Positions 10,600-22,069 of a stretch of 64,000 nt of DNA are shown here, piece by piece. A program made the position numbers and the translations under genes. Numbering within the stretch: the first letter of the stretch is position 1; the number at the start of each line of letters is the position of its first letter. Where the stretch lies: NCBI GenBank assembly GCA_012934845.2, contig WNNJ02001135.1:1-64000 (forward strand). Direction: 5' to 3'. The notes below the pieces were generated by a model that saw only the letters and a list, made by a program, of their open reading frames with translations, was not told where the DNA came from and searched no databases. This stretch comes from Pomphorhynchus laevis. Its lineage: Eukaryota; Acanthocephala; Palaeacanthocephala; Echinorhynchida; Pomphorhynchidae.

Positions 10600-10915
10600 A
10601 GATTTGCGAAATTTAATTAAAAAAATCATTCATTTTATCTTATTGTCAATAAAGAAAACGAGTTAAGTGAACGTCACTTAAAATTAAAGGACGTATTGGA
10701 TTCCTTACGGGTCCAATAACATACAATACGTAAGTATTGAATCAGTAGCTAACGAGGTTCACCAATACTGAAATTTAGCTTACTGCTGTTTGCTTATAAA
10801 TCGGATTAGATCAAAGTGTGCAGTGTCGTTTAAAAATTTGAATTGTAACAATGACTGCACCATTATATTTACTTAAAATTAGGAAACAAACTATAGATGA
10901 ATAGTTTGACAGCAA
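10600..10915 (-). repeat. R360 repeat, inverted copy
   Basis: The family words occur in reverse complement: TTATTGTCAATAAAG, AACGTCACTTA, CAATACTGAAATTTAGC, TTGTAACAATGACTGCACC and AAACTATAG. With copies 1 and 2 it forms a foldback arrangement. Confidence 0.7.
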
Positions 10916-11034
10916 TAATTAATTTCAAAAATGAGTAGATTTTCAAATTAAAGGTAGAACTTTTCTCTACAATAATATTATTTATAATATTATAATTTAT
11001 AATCGGAAATTATTACAATTAAATTTGAAAAATT

Positions 11035-11230
11035 TAAAAATTTAGCATTTCATTCAATCTAATTGTCAATAAAGCAGACAAGTCGAGTAATTGTCAGCCA
11101 ACAATGGAAAGACCAAAACGTAGCTGATGAGATATACCAATACTAGAATGTAGCCTACTGCTAGTTGCTTATAGATAGGATTAAAACAACGTGTAGTATC
11201 ATTGAATAATTTCAATTATTAAAGTAAATT
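11035..11230 (-). repeat. R360 repeat, second inverted copy (partial)
   Basis: Carries ATTGTCAATAAAGCAGAC, GTAGCTGATGAGATATACCA and TAGCCTACTGCTAGTTGC in the same order as the inverted copy at 10600-10915. Confidence 0.65.
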
Positions 11231-11234
11231 AATC

Positions 11235-11925
11235 ATTATTTTTCAATTAGTTTTGCATTAAATAATAAGTGAATATTATAGAAAATCGATATAGTTGTCA
11301 CCGCATTATTTAAGTTGAGTTCAGCTTTTACATCAAGGATTTTGATAAAGCAAAAAAATTTAAAGCTCTTTGTTGGTTGCATCAGAGATTTCTTTTGGGG
11401 TTTTATTATAATGTAGCTATGCGTTTAGCTTAGGCAATAATTCATTCCTAGATTGTATAAGCCCTGACAGCTTCCCTGTTTTATAATGGAAGACAAACTT
11501 AACAGATTAGAAATCAGTATGCGAGTAAATATTATGATTTTAAAAGCAACGGATTTTAGAAAGGCCATTGACACAATTATAAATTTAAAAATTTTTTGTT
11601 AGTAGACACATATACCTGATTTTTATTCACTGAATGCAACGAAATAAAATGAATCAGGCGTGTTTTGAATACTTATTAGAACATGAGAAGCAGCAGCTAT
11701 TGTGAATAAAGACATTTGTTCACAACATTATTTATATAAATATTAATAATATTTATATTTATAACACATCATGAGTTCTAAGACTAAAAAATATCTATAA
11801 CTTATTTCATAAAATAGGTTTTAAACTGCAAAAGTCTAACCCGAAGCTTTGATGGCGAGCAATGCGCTCAATATTTTTTCCAGGAATACACATTGAATGT
11901 AGACACCTTAATGTAATAAACAGAA
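11235..11925. other. A+T-rich spacer, nothing recognised
   Basis: No open frame or repeat that I could support between the R360 cluster and the Naiad 3' untranslated region. Confidence 0.4.
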
Positions 11926-11929
11926 CATA

Positions 11930-13545
11930 ATAATGCAAAATTAAAATTTGATAATTAAATAACAAAATAAATAATTGATATAAGATTTTTTATAATTTAT
12001 ATCAACTTAAAAAAATTGAAATTTGAAATAAAAGGCATTTTTATGAATTGACTAATAAATAACGACGTTGTATCGGAATAAGGACAAGTGGTCACTAGTA
12101 GAAACTGCAACGCTATCAGGTTTCGGCCCTTAACTCCTTTACCCAACATAGGAGAGGGGCCAAATACATGCTAATGATGTATTTATTCTGATGAAATTTG
12201 CTTATATTGTATCTTAGTCAAATACAAAGTATATTATTTATTATCTATCCATAGAAAATTTTCCGTTAATGATTTTAAATTTATTTTTTATATTATTGTG
12301 TTGATTTATATATTTTAATATTTTCTGTTTGATGGTATTTATATAGTAACCTAGTTTAAAATATGCATCTATTAAATTATTTAAATGATTTTGAAGAAAA
12401 TCAATATTGTTACAAATTATGGCAATTCTTAAAATTTCTTATTTAATATATTATATTTTATATTATATAGTATGCATGAATGATCATGCAAAAATATGTT
12501 TCTTGTAAATTTAAAAATGTCAGCATCACGATATAAATTAAAAGTAGTTTTTATTATTGTTAATTTAATGGTCATATCCAGATATATACCTTCTTTATCA
12601 TTATTATTGGTTTTATTAAGAATAAGGCTTTCTGGATAAATGTGCTCACTAATTGAATAAAAATTATTAGAATTAAATACACATATATCATCAATGTATC
12701 GAAACATATATTTCATATATTTATATTGTTTAGATTTTGTCTTTACACAGTTATGAACAAATTCATATTATATAAAGCTTAAAAACAAGTCAGCTATAAT
12801 TGGGCTACTATTACCACCCATTGGAACACCTTTTACTTGTCTAAATATAGATGTCCCTACTTTTAAATAATTTTGATTTATCAAAATATTTAAGGATTCT
12901 ATTAATTCAATTTTATCCATATATTTATATTTACTTGATGGTTTAATTTTTGTTAGAAAGGCGTTATAATTATTATAACATATATATGTATTTTTTTTCC
13001 TAATATAAGATTAATTAATTTTACTAACGCTTTTTTAATATCTACTAAATCTAGATTTGTATAAAGCGTACTAAAATCGTACGTATTTTTATTTTGAAAA
13101 TGTATTACTTTTGTCTGTTCTAAAAATTCTTTTGTATAATTAATACTGAAATAGTGTTTTATACCAGTATTAATTTCGATTACCCTACAATATTTTTTAA
13201 GGTGTGCTTTAATTACTTTAAATATTTTATTCATATAGACAGAAAGTGGTTTTAATGTTCATTTAAACGCACTACATATTAATCCTAGGTTTTATTAGAT
13301 TTTTATGTAATTTGGGATTCCAATATAATATAGGTATAGTTTTATTATCTGATTCAACCTTTATACCCTTTTTATCCATTATAGAACAGTGACTTGTAAT
13401 AATTGTTTCAAAACTTAACTCACTAAGTTCATATGTTGAATTTACATTTAAATCATTAGAATTAACCTCTTTCATTAGTATATCATAATAAAGCTTTTTG
13501 CATATGAAGACAAAGTTAATATAATCAATAGACAACTATTGATTA
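11930..13545 (-). mobile_element. Naiad-type PLE, 5'-truncated copy
   Basis: On the minus strand from 13545 leftward: the pre-RT linker (NFVFICKKLYYDILMKEV), RT opening (ILYWNPKLHKN), core and YIDD box, then the C-terminal flank and a 3' untranslated block with the conserved hairpin (12130-12190) extending to about 11930. The GIY-YIG part is absent here. The same untranslated words recur in the copies at 37865-38800 and 51170-54215, which fixes the 3' end of the element. Coding is interrupted several times. Confidence 0.85.
12429..13535 (-). pseudogene. Naiad-type PLE reverse transcriptase (broken)
   Basis: Three minus-strand frames hold it: 13535-13272 (linker and IPILYWNPKLHKN), 13234-12953 (MNKIFKVIKAHLKKYCR, TYDFSTLYTNLDL, the motif A region) and 12716-12429 (MFRYIDDICVFNS, motif C, then YPESLILNKTN and YLDMTIKL). 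The RT motif order and the IYPESL...YLDM block are those of PLE reverse transcriptases, not LINEs. A better copy is at 52484-53763. Confidence 0.85.
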
Positions 13546-13859
13546 TATCAATAGTTGATTATTATATAATCTATAAAGAGAATTATTCAATAGCTCAATA
13601 GCTCAATTTAAATTCTGCACTTAGTTTGTGAAGAACTGTGTAAAGATATAAAAATAGATTTTGGTTGGTACATAAAAGTTGCCTATTACATCTGGAATAA
13701 ACTGTTGATAACAAGAATGAATTATATCTCTGGCAGTGATTATATTACTTTGGGAAAATAAAAGTACACAGGTCAATAGATACATACAAGTATAAGAAAT
13801 ACTATCACGTACTTGCTATGAAGAACTACTATGATATTGGAACAATATATCATAGTAGG

Positions 13860-14195
13860 CAAGAATATGCTAATAATGTATTTCCTCTAATGAAATTTGA
13901 TTATCTAGTATCCTATTATAATTCAAAGAATATAATTATTCTCCATCCATAAAAAGTTTCCGCTTAAGAGTTTAAATTTAATTTTAAAATTTTGTTGATT
14001 TATAAATTTTACTATTTTCTGATTGATTGTAACCTAGTTTAAAATATGTTTCTATTAGATTATTTAAATGATTTTGACCAAAGCTAATATCGTTACAAAT
14101 TGTTGCAATTTTAAAATTTAAATATTTTATGTATTATATTTTATATTATATGGTATGAATAAATGTTCATGCAAAAATGAGCATTAATGAGCAAA
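13860..14195 (-). mobile_element. Naiad-type PLE fragment (C-terminal flank)
   Basis: Repeats the segment just after the RT (TATCTAGTATCCTAT, CTCCATCCATAAAAAG, CGCTTAAGAGTTTAAATT, GTAACCTAGTTTAAAATATG) in the orientation of the 11930-13545 copy. It ends in the words around the H-E-H-S-C codons near 14160. Confidence 0.75.
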
Positions 14196-14199
14196 AGAG

Positions 14200-15475
14200 A
14201 AGAATTATATTATAGATCCGAAGCTAGGCTTTTTGCAGTCCACGCGCGCAATGACTTTTATTCAATAAATCATTTGATTGCGTTGAATACTATCCGATTT
14301 TACACTTTTAAATTAAATTTCGCTTTATCCAACATTTATAGAGAGGGTACTCTACTGTGATTATGGAAACGTAATCCATTAACTTTAAAGTTTAACTTAG
14401 AGATATTCACTTATGATATCTACCTTTGCAATGGCATCAATGCCCCTAATACGTACAATACAAAAGCGAATTTTACAACGAAATATTGGTAAATATCCCA
14501 ATTAATTAAAAAATGCGTCATTTATGCAATGATTTAAAGGTGCAGCCTTAATATTGGCAATTGAAGAACAACACGTCTGGAGGCATGCAGCGATTGAAGG
14601 AGCGTGTAAAGGAAAGGCTAAATATATGGTTTGCATAAATGCTCGTTTTTATATGTTTCTTATAAATAAAAATATTGTATCTTTACGATGTTTGCAATTA
14701 TAGTATTTAATATAATTCATTAAAATACTATATGCTTAAAATTTATTTTTTATAATTTTTATTAAAAGTAATATTATTATATTATACATTTGTTATTTTA
14801 ATGAACTTAAAAAATAAAATTATAAAAATAGAAGTTACAAAATTTGCCATAAAAAGTAATTATATAAATAAAGAACATGAAGATAAACGCAATTGAAAAG
14901 GTTCATTTATTAACTTAAGGTTGTGGTATATGCTTTGAAACAAATGCTGTAAAATATTAAATAAAACGAACTTACACCACTTGAGGTAATGCAAAATTGT
15001 TTATAAGATCAAACATCGGTAAGTTAAAGTTATAATATATGTGCCTAGAAGGAATATTTAACTTAAAATACCATGCAAATTTAATAAATAACTATGAAAA
15101 TACAAAAACTGTAATATTTTGTAAATAATTAGGAAGTGTTGAATATTGAGAATGTTAAAGCTTTATTGTGAAAAAAGTAAAGTTGAACAAAACAAATATC
15201 AGTAAAAAGTAAAATTGAATAAAGATATCAGAAAAATATAGATTTAATATAGATTTGTATAGAATAATCAAAATTATTGTGTACATCTTTAAATGACAAT
15301 AATTGTCTACATCTTTAAATGACGATGATAGAGTAAACGAAACATGATTTAGTTTAAATTATATATGTGAAATATTTGTTTAATTTGAATGAATTGTTTA
15401 AACTTATAACTAGACTCAATTAAAATTGAAATAATCATCTAAATTTGTAAAAATGAAAAAGAAATCAAAATTAAA
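14200..15475. other. A+T-rich DNA, no supported gene
   Basis: No recognisable frame. A short direct repeat, ACATCTTTAAATGAC, occurs twice near 15283 and 15308. Confidence 0.4.
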
Positions 15476-15479
15476 TAAC

Positions 15480-15730
15480 AATTCAGATCAATTAGCTTAG
15501 TCTATGTATATATTGTGTAGACTATATTTTATCATAATTTAGATATAAAAGGTAATGATTCTTAAAATTCAATGTTCACGAATTAATAATTAAATTATAT
15601 ACGTAATAACTGGAATAAGATAAAAGGTCATCTGGAAAAGCTTCTATTGTATCATTATTTTCGGCACCTATACCTCGACCCAGCAAAGCAGCAGGCCATA
15701 TACATACTAATGATGTACTTCCACAAATGA
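15480..15730 (-). mobile_element. Worn Naiad-type 3' untranslated remnant
   Basis: Keeps GATAAAAGGTCATCTGGA, TTTTCGGCACC, CGACCCAGC and ATACTAATGATGTACTTCC, the order seen in the 3' blocks at 12080-12190 and 38090-38185. No protein-coding part is attached. Confidence 0.55.
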
Positions 15731-15954
15731 ATCAAATCAACTAAGTGAGTTTATGTATTTAAAAAAATATTTTACTAATAAATTTTAATTAAAAATAAAT
15801 TACTAAATGCAAATTAAAATTGACGAACATACGAGTTGACTGTAGAAAGAAGTCAAACGAGTTGACTGGAGAAAGCGTTTCTCGTCATTTATCAGATATG
15901 TAATAGCACTGCTGCGATCAAAACCTTAGAGCAATTGGACACAGTTGAACGTTC

Positions 15955-17110
15955 AATACATCAATGGATGATGATTCTAAGGGACGTAGCATACAAGAGA
16001 TATTAAGTAAAAAGTATCCACATTACATAGTAGTTACCGTTATAGATGTGAACAGCGTAATTGGCGCTGCATTGAAGACTCATGGAGGTAATGAACTATC
16101 AAGGGTTACGGCTAATGAGTTCAAGCGTATGCTAACGACATTCAAGGCACTCACGAAACGTGGAGGAGATAATATAGCTTCTGGTGTTTAAGATAGCGAA
16201 AAATACAATTGATTTTGAGTTGTTAGAACTTTAGTCGCATAACTCTTAATTGCGTTACACAAATATTCCAGGAGTGAGGCAGTATAAGAAGTAATAAGAA
16301 GGATCAAATGTAAAACCTTCAAGAATGTAATAAACACCGACCTTCAAGCCATAGTGAAACGTGAACAACTGTGCGCTGCCTAACGTAGAGAGAGGAATAG
16401 AATACGCAATCCATTCGTTATCACAACGATTCCACTCAAATTCTGAAACGGGAATCATCTCCATCGAAACTAGGAACACGTTTATCCGAATAAGCCGTAA
16501 GTTACGTTAGCTAATATTTGGATGACATGTCCTTTGATGGGTAGAATGCTGAACAACATGGGAACTACGCGCTTATGGTTGGATATGTCGGTGAAAGACT
16601 ATTGCATAATGGGTTTTTCCAAGACGACCACTTGCACTGGCGCTTTTGCAGACGTGCCGCTGCCACTTTTCAGTATAGCATAAGCAAGGGTTCCTAGCAT
16701 CATGTAATGTTAAAATATGCAGATGATTAAACTTTTGTCAGACAGTTGAAAGATCTGAAAATCATATGATGTTTATCACAAACCATTGGTCCTCAATATG
16801 GCGTTGATGATACAAACAGTAGTTTTCTCTATCATCATTCGTGTAGTTGCATCGGAAGTGTTAGTGGAAACGAATGTCGTGATTACCGAGCGTAGTGTGA
16901 TACAGCTTGGAGTACAATGAGTTCAACCGAATTTGTTGAAAAGCAATACATGTGAGCTATAGGTCGATAGCAGAGCATTATGTTAAAAATGAGTACTATC
17001 TCGTACGTTGATGCTCACTCCGTGTATGCAGCTTATGTTCATGCCTTCAGCACAAATTGGTTCACGTTTTACGCACAACAGCATGTTCATCTAAATGTTT
17101 TTAATCTCTA
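15955..17110 (+). other. Unrecognised protein-like relic
   Basis: This stretch has visibly higher G+C and a more protein-like codon texture than its flanks. The best start is an ATG at 15964 giving 75 codons (MDDDSKGRSIQEILSKKYPH at the N-terminus; middle VIDVNSVIGAALKTHGGNEL). Further plus-strand open stretches follow to about 17100 in other frames (for example around FKNVINTDLQAIV and TMSSTEFVEKQYM). I do not recognise a family, and no RT, nuclease or transposase motif is visible. It could be an old host exon, a transposon of another class, or an old viral copy; it is broken in several places. Confidence 0.35.
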
Positions 17111-17339
17111 GATTAAAATATTTTTGAGGGATTAAAGTCTAAAACATTTGATCATCTCACTTAAACGATCCTCAAATCGATTTATACGTCCCCATCGCCT
17201 ATGGGCGGTTTTGGGATGTTGCGCCCATTCAGAGAAGCAAACCATCAATATATGGCCTCTAAAATGCTCTGCAAAGCATACAAAGATACTTTAGATCCAA
17301 TTCATTTTTCACATAATATTTATGTTGATAAATACGTTT

Positions 17340-18250
17340 TAATGAACCTTGTTTAGTTTGTCTAGTTTTTATATATTATCATATTCATCGCAAGGTATTT
17401 AATATACAATACCATTTTTATTATATTCAAGTTTTATCTTAAAATTATTGTTTAATTTCAAAATTTTCTTATTGTGAACAAAAATATTTTGTTTATTATG
17501 TTTGGAACAGTTCTCATGCTTTGACATTTATCTATTCAAACTTTCAACTATATATAGTATCCCCAAGTATTTCTTCTCTAGTTTAGTCCTACTAGTTTTG
17601 ATCTAACATTATAAGCCTTAAAATATGAATTTTAGTAGCCCACATAGGATTTCCACTATTCAGATAACTTTTGCGAACCACATTATCTCTTCTATTCTTT
17701 AGATAAATACTAGAGTACATTTCCTTGGACACGGAAATAATGACAACGCTGTGGAGATTTTCAACATTTTTGTCAGATTCTTATTGTCAGGCTCATCATT
17801 TATTTTTCGGGAAACGTCAGTAAGTAATGTATTTTGAGATGACCTTATTAAATTTACGTAAGAAAGGATAACCGGCCATTGCTATCCTTGATCTACGTCC
17901 ACTAAATATCTTTATCAACTACATTCAGTGTATTCAATATGCCAAGGTCAACTGATTTATCAAAGTAATAAAAACATCATCAATATATCTATTTCATGTC
18001 TGAACCACATCCATGTCTTAAAAGTGTGTTGACTCCCACATCCTCACATTGATTTCGATAAATACCGGAGCTAGAAGATTGTTCATGGACAAATAATCGA
18101 CCTGTCCCACATTTCTGTTTCAAAAACAAAATTAATGCTTGTAGAGCAAATTTAAACAATCTAATACAATTATCAATAACAAGATGCTTCCCAAATTCTG
18201 CATTTATATGACGCTAGTTGAATAGTATCTATCAACGGAGCATTATTTTA
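17340..18250 (-). mobile_element. Conventional PLE reverse-transcriptase fragment
   Basis: Minus strand, decayed but ordered: a VDYLSMNNLLAPVFIEI-like motif B region (18100-18050), then an RYIDDVFIT motif C (about 17970), then the downstream flank to about 17340 including a YPFLRKFNKV-like stretch. The MNNLLAPVF..E...R.WE pattern resembles motif B of conventional Penelope elements such as that at 57099-57584 (AMGNPLAPVLSELYM). Several frames are needed to read it. Confidence 0.65.
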
Positions 18251-18254
18251 GAAT

Positions 18255-18820
18255 GAGATTACATTCAATACAATTATAATACAATTATCAATAACAAAGA
18301 ATGATATTACATTGATTGTCACAATCATTCTATCTGAGATATCGATTTCTCTTATACTTTTAGCGATAACCATACAATATTATATTACTTTGAATAAATA
18401 ATCTTTTTTACTCTCTTAATTGTAAATACTCTTAAATGAGTAAACAATTAATCAGCAAACATTTATAATTAAATAAATTTTGTTTAAATATACATACGGA
18501 AGAAAGTACAAATCATGTTTGTGGACTTGTAAGCACACACTCAAGATGTTGATAGCAAAAACGAAAATAAAAGTTATAAATGAAATCGGAAAGTAATATG
18601 ATTTTTGAAAATGTAATTATTTTACTGACTTGGCCTATATTTTTTCCTGGCATCGTCTTCGATAGAACAAAACTTGATGCTATTGAATAACTTACCATGA
18701 TTTTTGAGCTATCAGACTGTCCAGATAATTGGCAAATTGTCTTTCGGTCGGATTGTAATTTCGATTTATATTGCTGTAAAAAATACATTTCTGTACAAAT
18801 TTCTTAAATGTATAATAATA
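18255..18820. other. A+T-rich spacer with a possible LINE 3' tail
   Basis: The word TTTGTGGACTTGTAAGCAC at 18518-18536 also occurs at 33213-33231 at the 3' end of a CR1/Jockey-type LINE, so a short tail of that family may lie here. The 91-codon minus frame across it shows no motif. Confidence 0.35.
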
Positions 18821-18923
18821 TTGCTAATGATCCTTTTTGGTGAAGCTGTAGTACTGATATAGTACTCTATGATGTAACTAGAAAATTTTCTAGTACATCA
18901 TTCACATTGATTCATTCATTGAT

Positions 18924-19002
18924 TGCCGTCTGCCAGTCCTCCTCTGCATCCAGTGGTGGGAGGGATCTGGCACTGATGAGTCATTGTGATGACGAAACGG
19001 CA
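18924..19002 (+). ncRNA. Type III hammerhead ribozyme, copy 1
   Basis: All parts are present in the canonical order. Stem III 3' strand TGCCGT (18924-18929); cleavage-site C at 18930 (GTC); stem I TGCCAG (18931-18936) pairing with CTGGCA (18967-18972) across a 30-nt loop; core CTGATGA (18973-18979); stem II GTCAT/ATGAC (18980-18984, 18989-18993) with loop TGTG; core GAAA (18994-18997); stem III 5' strand ACGGCA (18997-19002). Stem III is the open helix, hence type III. Every helix is perfectly paired. Predicted cut is after C18930. Confidence 0.88.
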
Positions 19003-19234
19003 TTCGTCATTCTTTCGCGTCTGGCTTACATGTTTTACAAGAAATTCACGCGGAATGGTCTCACTCTTCTTAAATTCATGATAAAAGTAAGCCGATATTA
19101 AAGAGACCTGCGCTGGCATTTGCTAGTGCTTTTGATAATGATCCTTTTTGGTGAAGCTGTAGTACTGATTTAGTACTCTATGATGTAACTAGAAAATTTT
19201 CTAGTACATTATTCACATTGATTCATTCATTGAT

Positions 19235-19313
19235 TGCCGTCTGCCAGTCCTCCTCTGCATCCAGTGGTGGGAGGGATCTGGCACTGATGAGTCATTGTGA
19301 TGACGAAACGGCA
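19235..19313 (+). ncRNA. Type III hammerhead ribozyme, copy 2
   Basis: Identical to copy 1 in all helices and core bases, offset by 311 bp: stem III 3' strand 19235-19240, cleavage C19241, stem I 19242-19247 with 19278-19283, core 19284-19290, stem II 19291-19304, GAAA 19305-19308. Cutting at both copies would release a 311-nt RNA (18931-19241). Confidence 0.88.
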
Positions 19314-19399
19314 TTCGTCATTCTTTCGCGTCTGGCTTACATGTTTTACAAGAAATTCACGCGGAATGGTCTCACTCTTCTTAAATTTATAATAATATA

Positions 19400-19675
19400 A
19401 TCACTATAAAAATATTAACTATTTAAAAAAATTAAAACAATAAAGAATGAAAATTAAAAATACTCAACTTATAAATGAAAATAGATGTAATAAAATAGTA
19501 TTATAAAGTGAAATTGTCATCGATATGAGTACAATCAATTGAATTATCTATCAGATAATTGTTGTAACCCCGTAAATTTTAGATTTATGCAGATTAAATG
19601 TTTATAATTTACTAACAAGCAAAGGAGATTATAGACTACAATGTTGTTCCATAGTATTTTTGAAAATATCTGGTA
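19400..19675. other. A+T-rich spacer, nothing recognised
   Basis: No frame or repeat seen between the hammerhead dimer and the foldback at 19678. Confidence 0.4.
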
Positions 19676-19677
19676 TA

Positions 19678-19868
19678 AGAATTATTGTAGCTGGATCAAA
19701 GAAAGGAGGAAAACATATTATTTTATATTTCGCTAACCTCTGTTAGCATCTTCAGAAAATTACAATAAGTACTTCAGAAAATTGTAATTTTCTGAAGATG
19801 CTAACAGAGGTTAGCGAAATATCAAATGAAAATTTTCCTTTTCTTTGATCCAGCTCTAATAATTCTTA
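19678..19868. repeat. Foldback repeat F2 with hammerhead-like cores on both strands
   Basis: Near-perfect inverted arms of about 85 bp, outer word ATTATTGTAGCTGGATCAAAG mirrored by CTTTGATCCAGCTCTAATAATT. Each arm, read inward to outward, has CTGAAGA, T, GCTAAC-AGAG-GTTAGC, GAAA, then TATCAAA (plus strand 19792-19819; minus strand 19755-19728). The core and stem II of a hammerhead are present, but I could not find a convincing stem I, so activity is doubtful. PLE termini are known to carry such motifs. Confidence 0.7.
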
Positions 19869-20169
19869 ATCAATTTCATAATTTTTATAGTATTGATCAT
19901 ACAATACTATAATATCATGCATACTTTATCAATAATGGATCATACAATACTATATATTGTATGTTGAATATAATGAAGGTATTGTATATTGCAGTTGAGA
20001 ATAGTAGCATAGAAATTCTTTAACAGTAAATCATATGCGATTGACATACATTCTTGTGCGCTTTTTCGGTTGCACAATTAAGAACATCACAACTTAAAGG
20101 ATGCATTGATGGCTTTTACTGGTGATTTCGTGGTGCTGATGATTTTAAGATTGGAAGCTGATAATTTAA

Positions 20170-20560
20170 GTATAAGTCTCTGTAAAAAATATGCTAATAT
20201 TTAATCAAACGAGCGTGGACAAGTGTACATAAAGATCATCTATTTAATTGCAATTGATGGAATATAGCGATATTTTTGTTCATATCGCACACTTAAAGAA
20301 AACATAATATTTTGTAGGCAAGATCATTTTCGCATTATAGGTAATTGCATTTTCATCAAATTTGCCGAAAATCTTTAAAAGGTATAATATTCTTCTGGTG
20401 CAAAAATATCACGTATTTCATTTATTAACATAATATCATTAAGATCTTTAACTTAATGCATGTTCTTCAAATGTCAACAAGTTAAGATAGTAAGCTTCTA
20501 GGAATCCAATCCATATTGCTTTACCGAATATATAAATCATCTTTTGTAATTTAATTATAA
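20170..20560 (+). repeat. Tandem segmental duplication, unit 1
   Basis: Words AATATGCTAATATTTAA, AAGTGTACA, CATATCGCACA, TTTGCCGAAAATCTTTAAAA, ATTTATTAACATAATATC and AAATGTCAACAAGT occur here and again in the same order at 20570-21110. No coding signal. Confidence 0.7.
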
Positions 20561-20569
20561 TTTTCTTTA

Positions 20570-21110
20570 AGAATATGCTAATATTTAAAAAAACATACGT
20601 ACACAAGTGTACAACAAGATAATTTATCTGATTGAAATTGCTCGAATATAATGATATGTATCTCCATATCGCACATATAAAGTAATATGAAAGAATGTGA
20701 TAAAAATGACGCTAATTTCGAATGAATTGTTTAATTTAGGAGGAATAAACCTTGGAAGCCAATTATACGACTATGAAGTAAAACGTTTTATGAAATAATC
20801 ATAATCTAAAAAGAACGTTACTTTTTAGATGGATTTAACTACCGTAACAAATAATATTTAGTAGGCAACATCCTTTTAGCATCATACACAACTGCGTTTT
20901 AATTCGAATTTGCCGAAAATCTTTAAAACGTCTAAGATTCTTTCGATGCAAACATATCACGCATTTCATTTATTAACATAATATCATTAAGATCTTTCAC
21001 TTAATGCATGTTCATCAAATGTCAACAAGTAAGATAGTAGGTCTGTAGCAGACAAATCCAGATTGATTTACTAAATATATAAATCCTCATGTGTGCATAA
21101 TTTCGCTGAG
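20570..21110 (+). repeat. Tandem segmental duplication, unit 2 with extra 150 bp
   Basis: Second copy of 20170-20560. About 150 bp between CATATCGCACA (20668) and the TAGTAGGCAACATC word (20853) have no counterpart in unit 1, so one unit gained or the other lost sequence. Confidence 0.65.
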
Positions 21111-21114
21111 TAAA

Positions 21115-21685
21115 TAATTGTTTAATGTTAACGATAATTTAAAAAGGATTTGCAAGATAAAATTTATTTTAATCGTATTTTGTGTACACGTTTTATATTT
21201 TACTTACAGATAATCTGTTGACTTGTTAAATAGATATACGAAATCTGAAATTAACCGAATTCTGTTGCCTCTTAAATCCCTGTAATAATTTGCAATTGAT
21301 AAAATATTTTAATTAATTTGGAATGAAATTTCATTTTTTGATAAAACATATTTATCTTTTATTATGTTACTTCATTACGGGGAAGATAATGCGAACCTAA
21401 CAATTGATTTTTTTAATTGTTATAAGCATTTACTCCATAAAAAAGAAGTCGATGTCCGAAGTGGATTTTAATCAAAATTAAATAAAATAGCATAAATAGA
21501 TTTGTATGTTGAGGTTATATAGAGTGGCTAAATTGATAACGTTAACCTTTTTAAATTAAAAAGTAACGCTATATATAATTGAAACGAATATAATCTATAC
21601 AACTGAAGTTTTATATAATAAAATCATGGTGAAAAGTGTAATTTAAAGGCATTTGTACAAACTTCTATTTATACTAATGAAAATA
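21115..21685. other. A+T-rich spacer, nothing recognised
   Basis: No supported frame or repeat. Confidence 0.35.
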
Positions 21686-21690
21686 TAATT

Positions 21691-21888
21691 TTGACACTCG
21701 TCAAATCATTAAATAGTAACATAACAGCTAAAACGTATGATGTTAAAGGGAATGTAAATTGTAAAAGTAAGCATTTTGTATATTGCTGTAAGTGCACAAA
21801 ATGTCATATAGTCTACTTCCGTCAAACTAGTTGGGAAATGCACATTCAGGCACTTTTAAATATCTCAGATTACATCAATCATTTATAA
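21691..21888 (+). pseudogene. PLE GIY-YIG nuclease fragment
   Basis: 65-codon frame containing FVYCCKCTKCHIVYFRQTSW, which follows the PLE nuclease pattern (V/I)Y.(I/C)xC..C...Y.G.T with the Gly position altered. Surrounding sequence has no RT. A short decayed piece in the plus orientation, opposite to the nuclease piece at 22070-22255. Confidence 0.5.
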
Positions 21889-22069
21889 TCCTTAAAATTA
21901 AGTTTCAAACCGAATAGCATAATCATAAACGTTATTTTAATTTTTTAAGCTTTCGACAACTGTTTGGTCTTCATTAAAGAATATAATCTACAAAATATCA
22001 TCGAAAATTACATCAGAAATGAAACTATCAATAATAAAATCTTGCTAAAATATTAAGCTATTTCTTTGC

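Larger units (their letters stand above)
18822..19398 (+). mobile_element. Tandem hammerhead repeat (retrozyme-like), 11-bp TSD
   Basis: A 311-bp unit occurs 1.8 times head to tail (18825-19135 and 19136-about 19387) with only a handful of differences. Each copy contains a complete type III hammerhead. The 11-bp word TATAATAATAT lies just left (18811-18821) and at the right end (19388-19398), which looks like a target-site duplication. The unit is rich in other hairpins: GATGTA-A-CTAGAAAATTTTCTAG-TACATC at 18871-18899. There is no conserved protein; a 60-64-codon frame runs through both copies but overlaps the ribozyme. Tandem hammerhead units that release unit-length RNAs are what retrozymes are known for; calling this one a retrozyme is inference. 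Confidence 0.8.

Noticed and set aside
18907-19400. The duplicated 60-64-codon frame as a real small protein
   Set aside because: It runs through the ribozyme helices and is duplicated only because the DNA unit is; RNA structure explains the sequence better.
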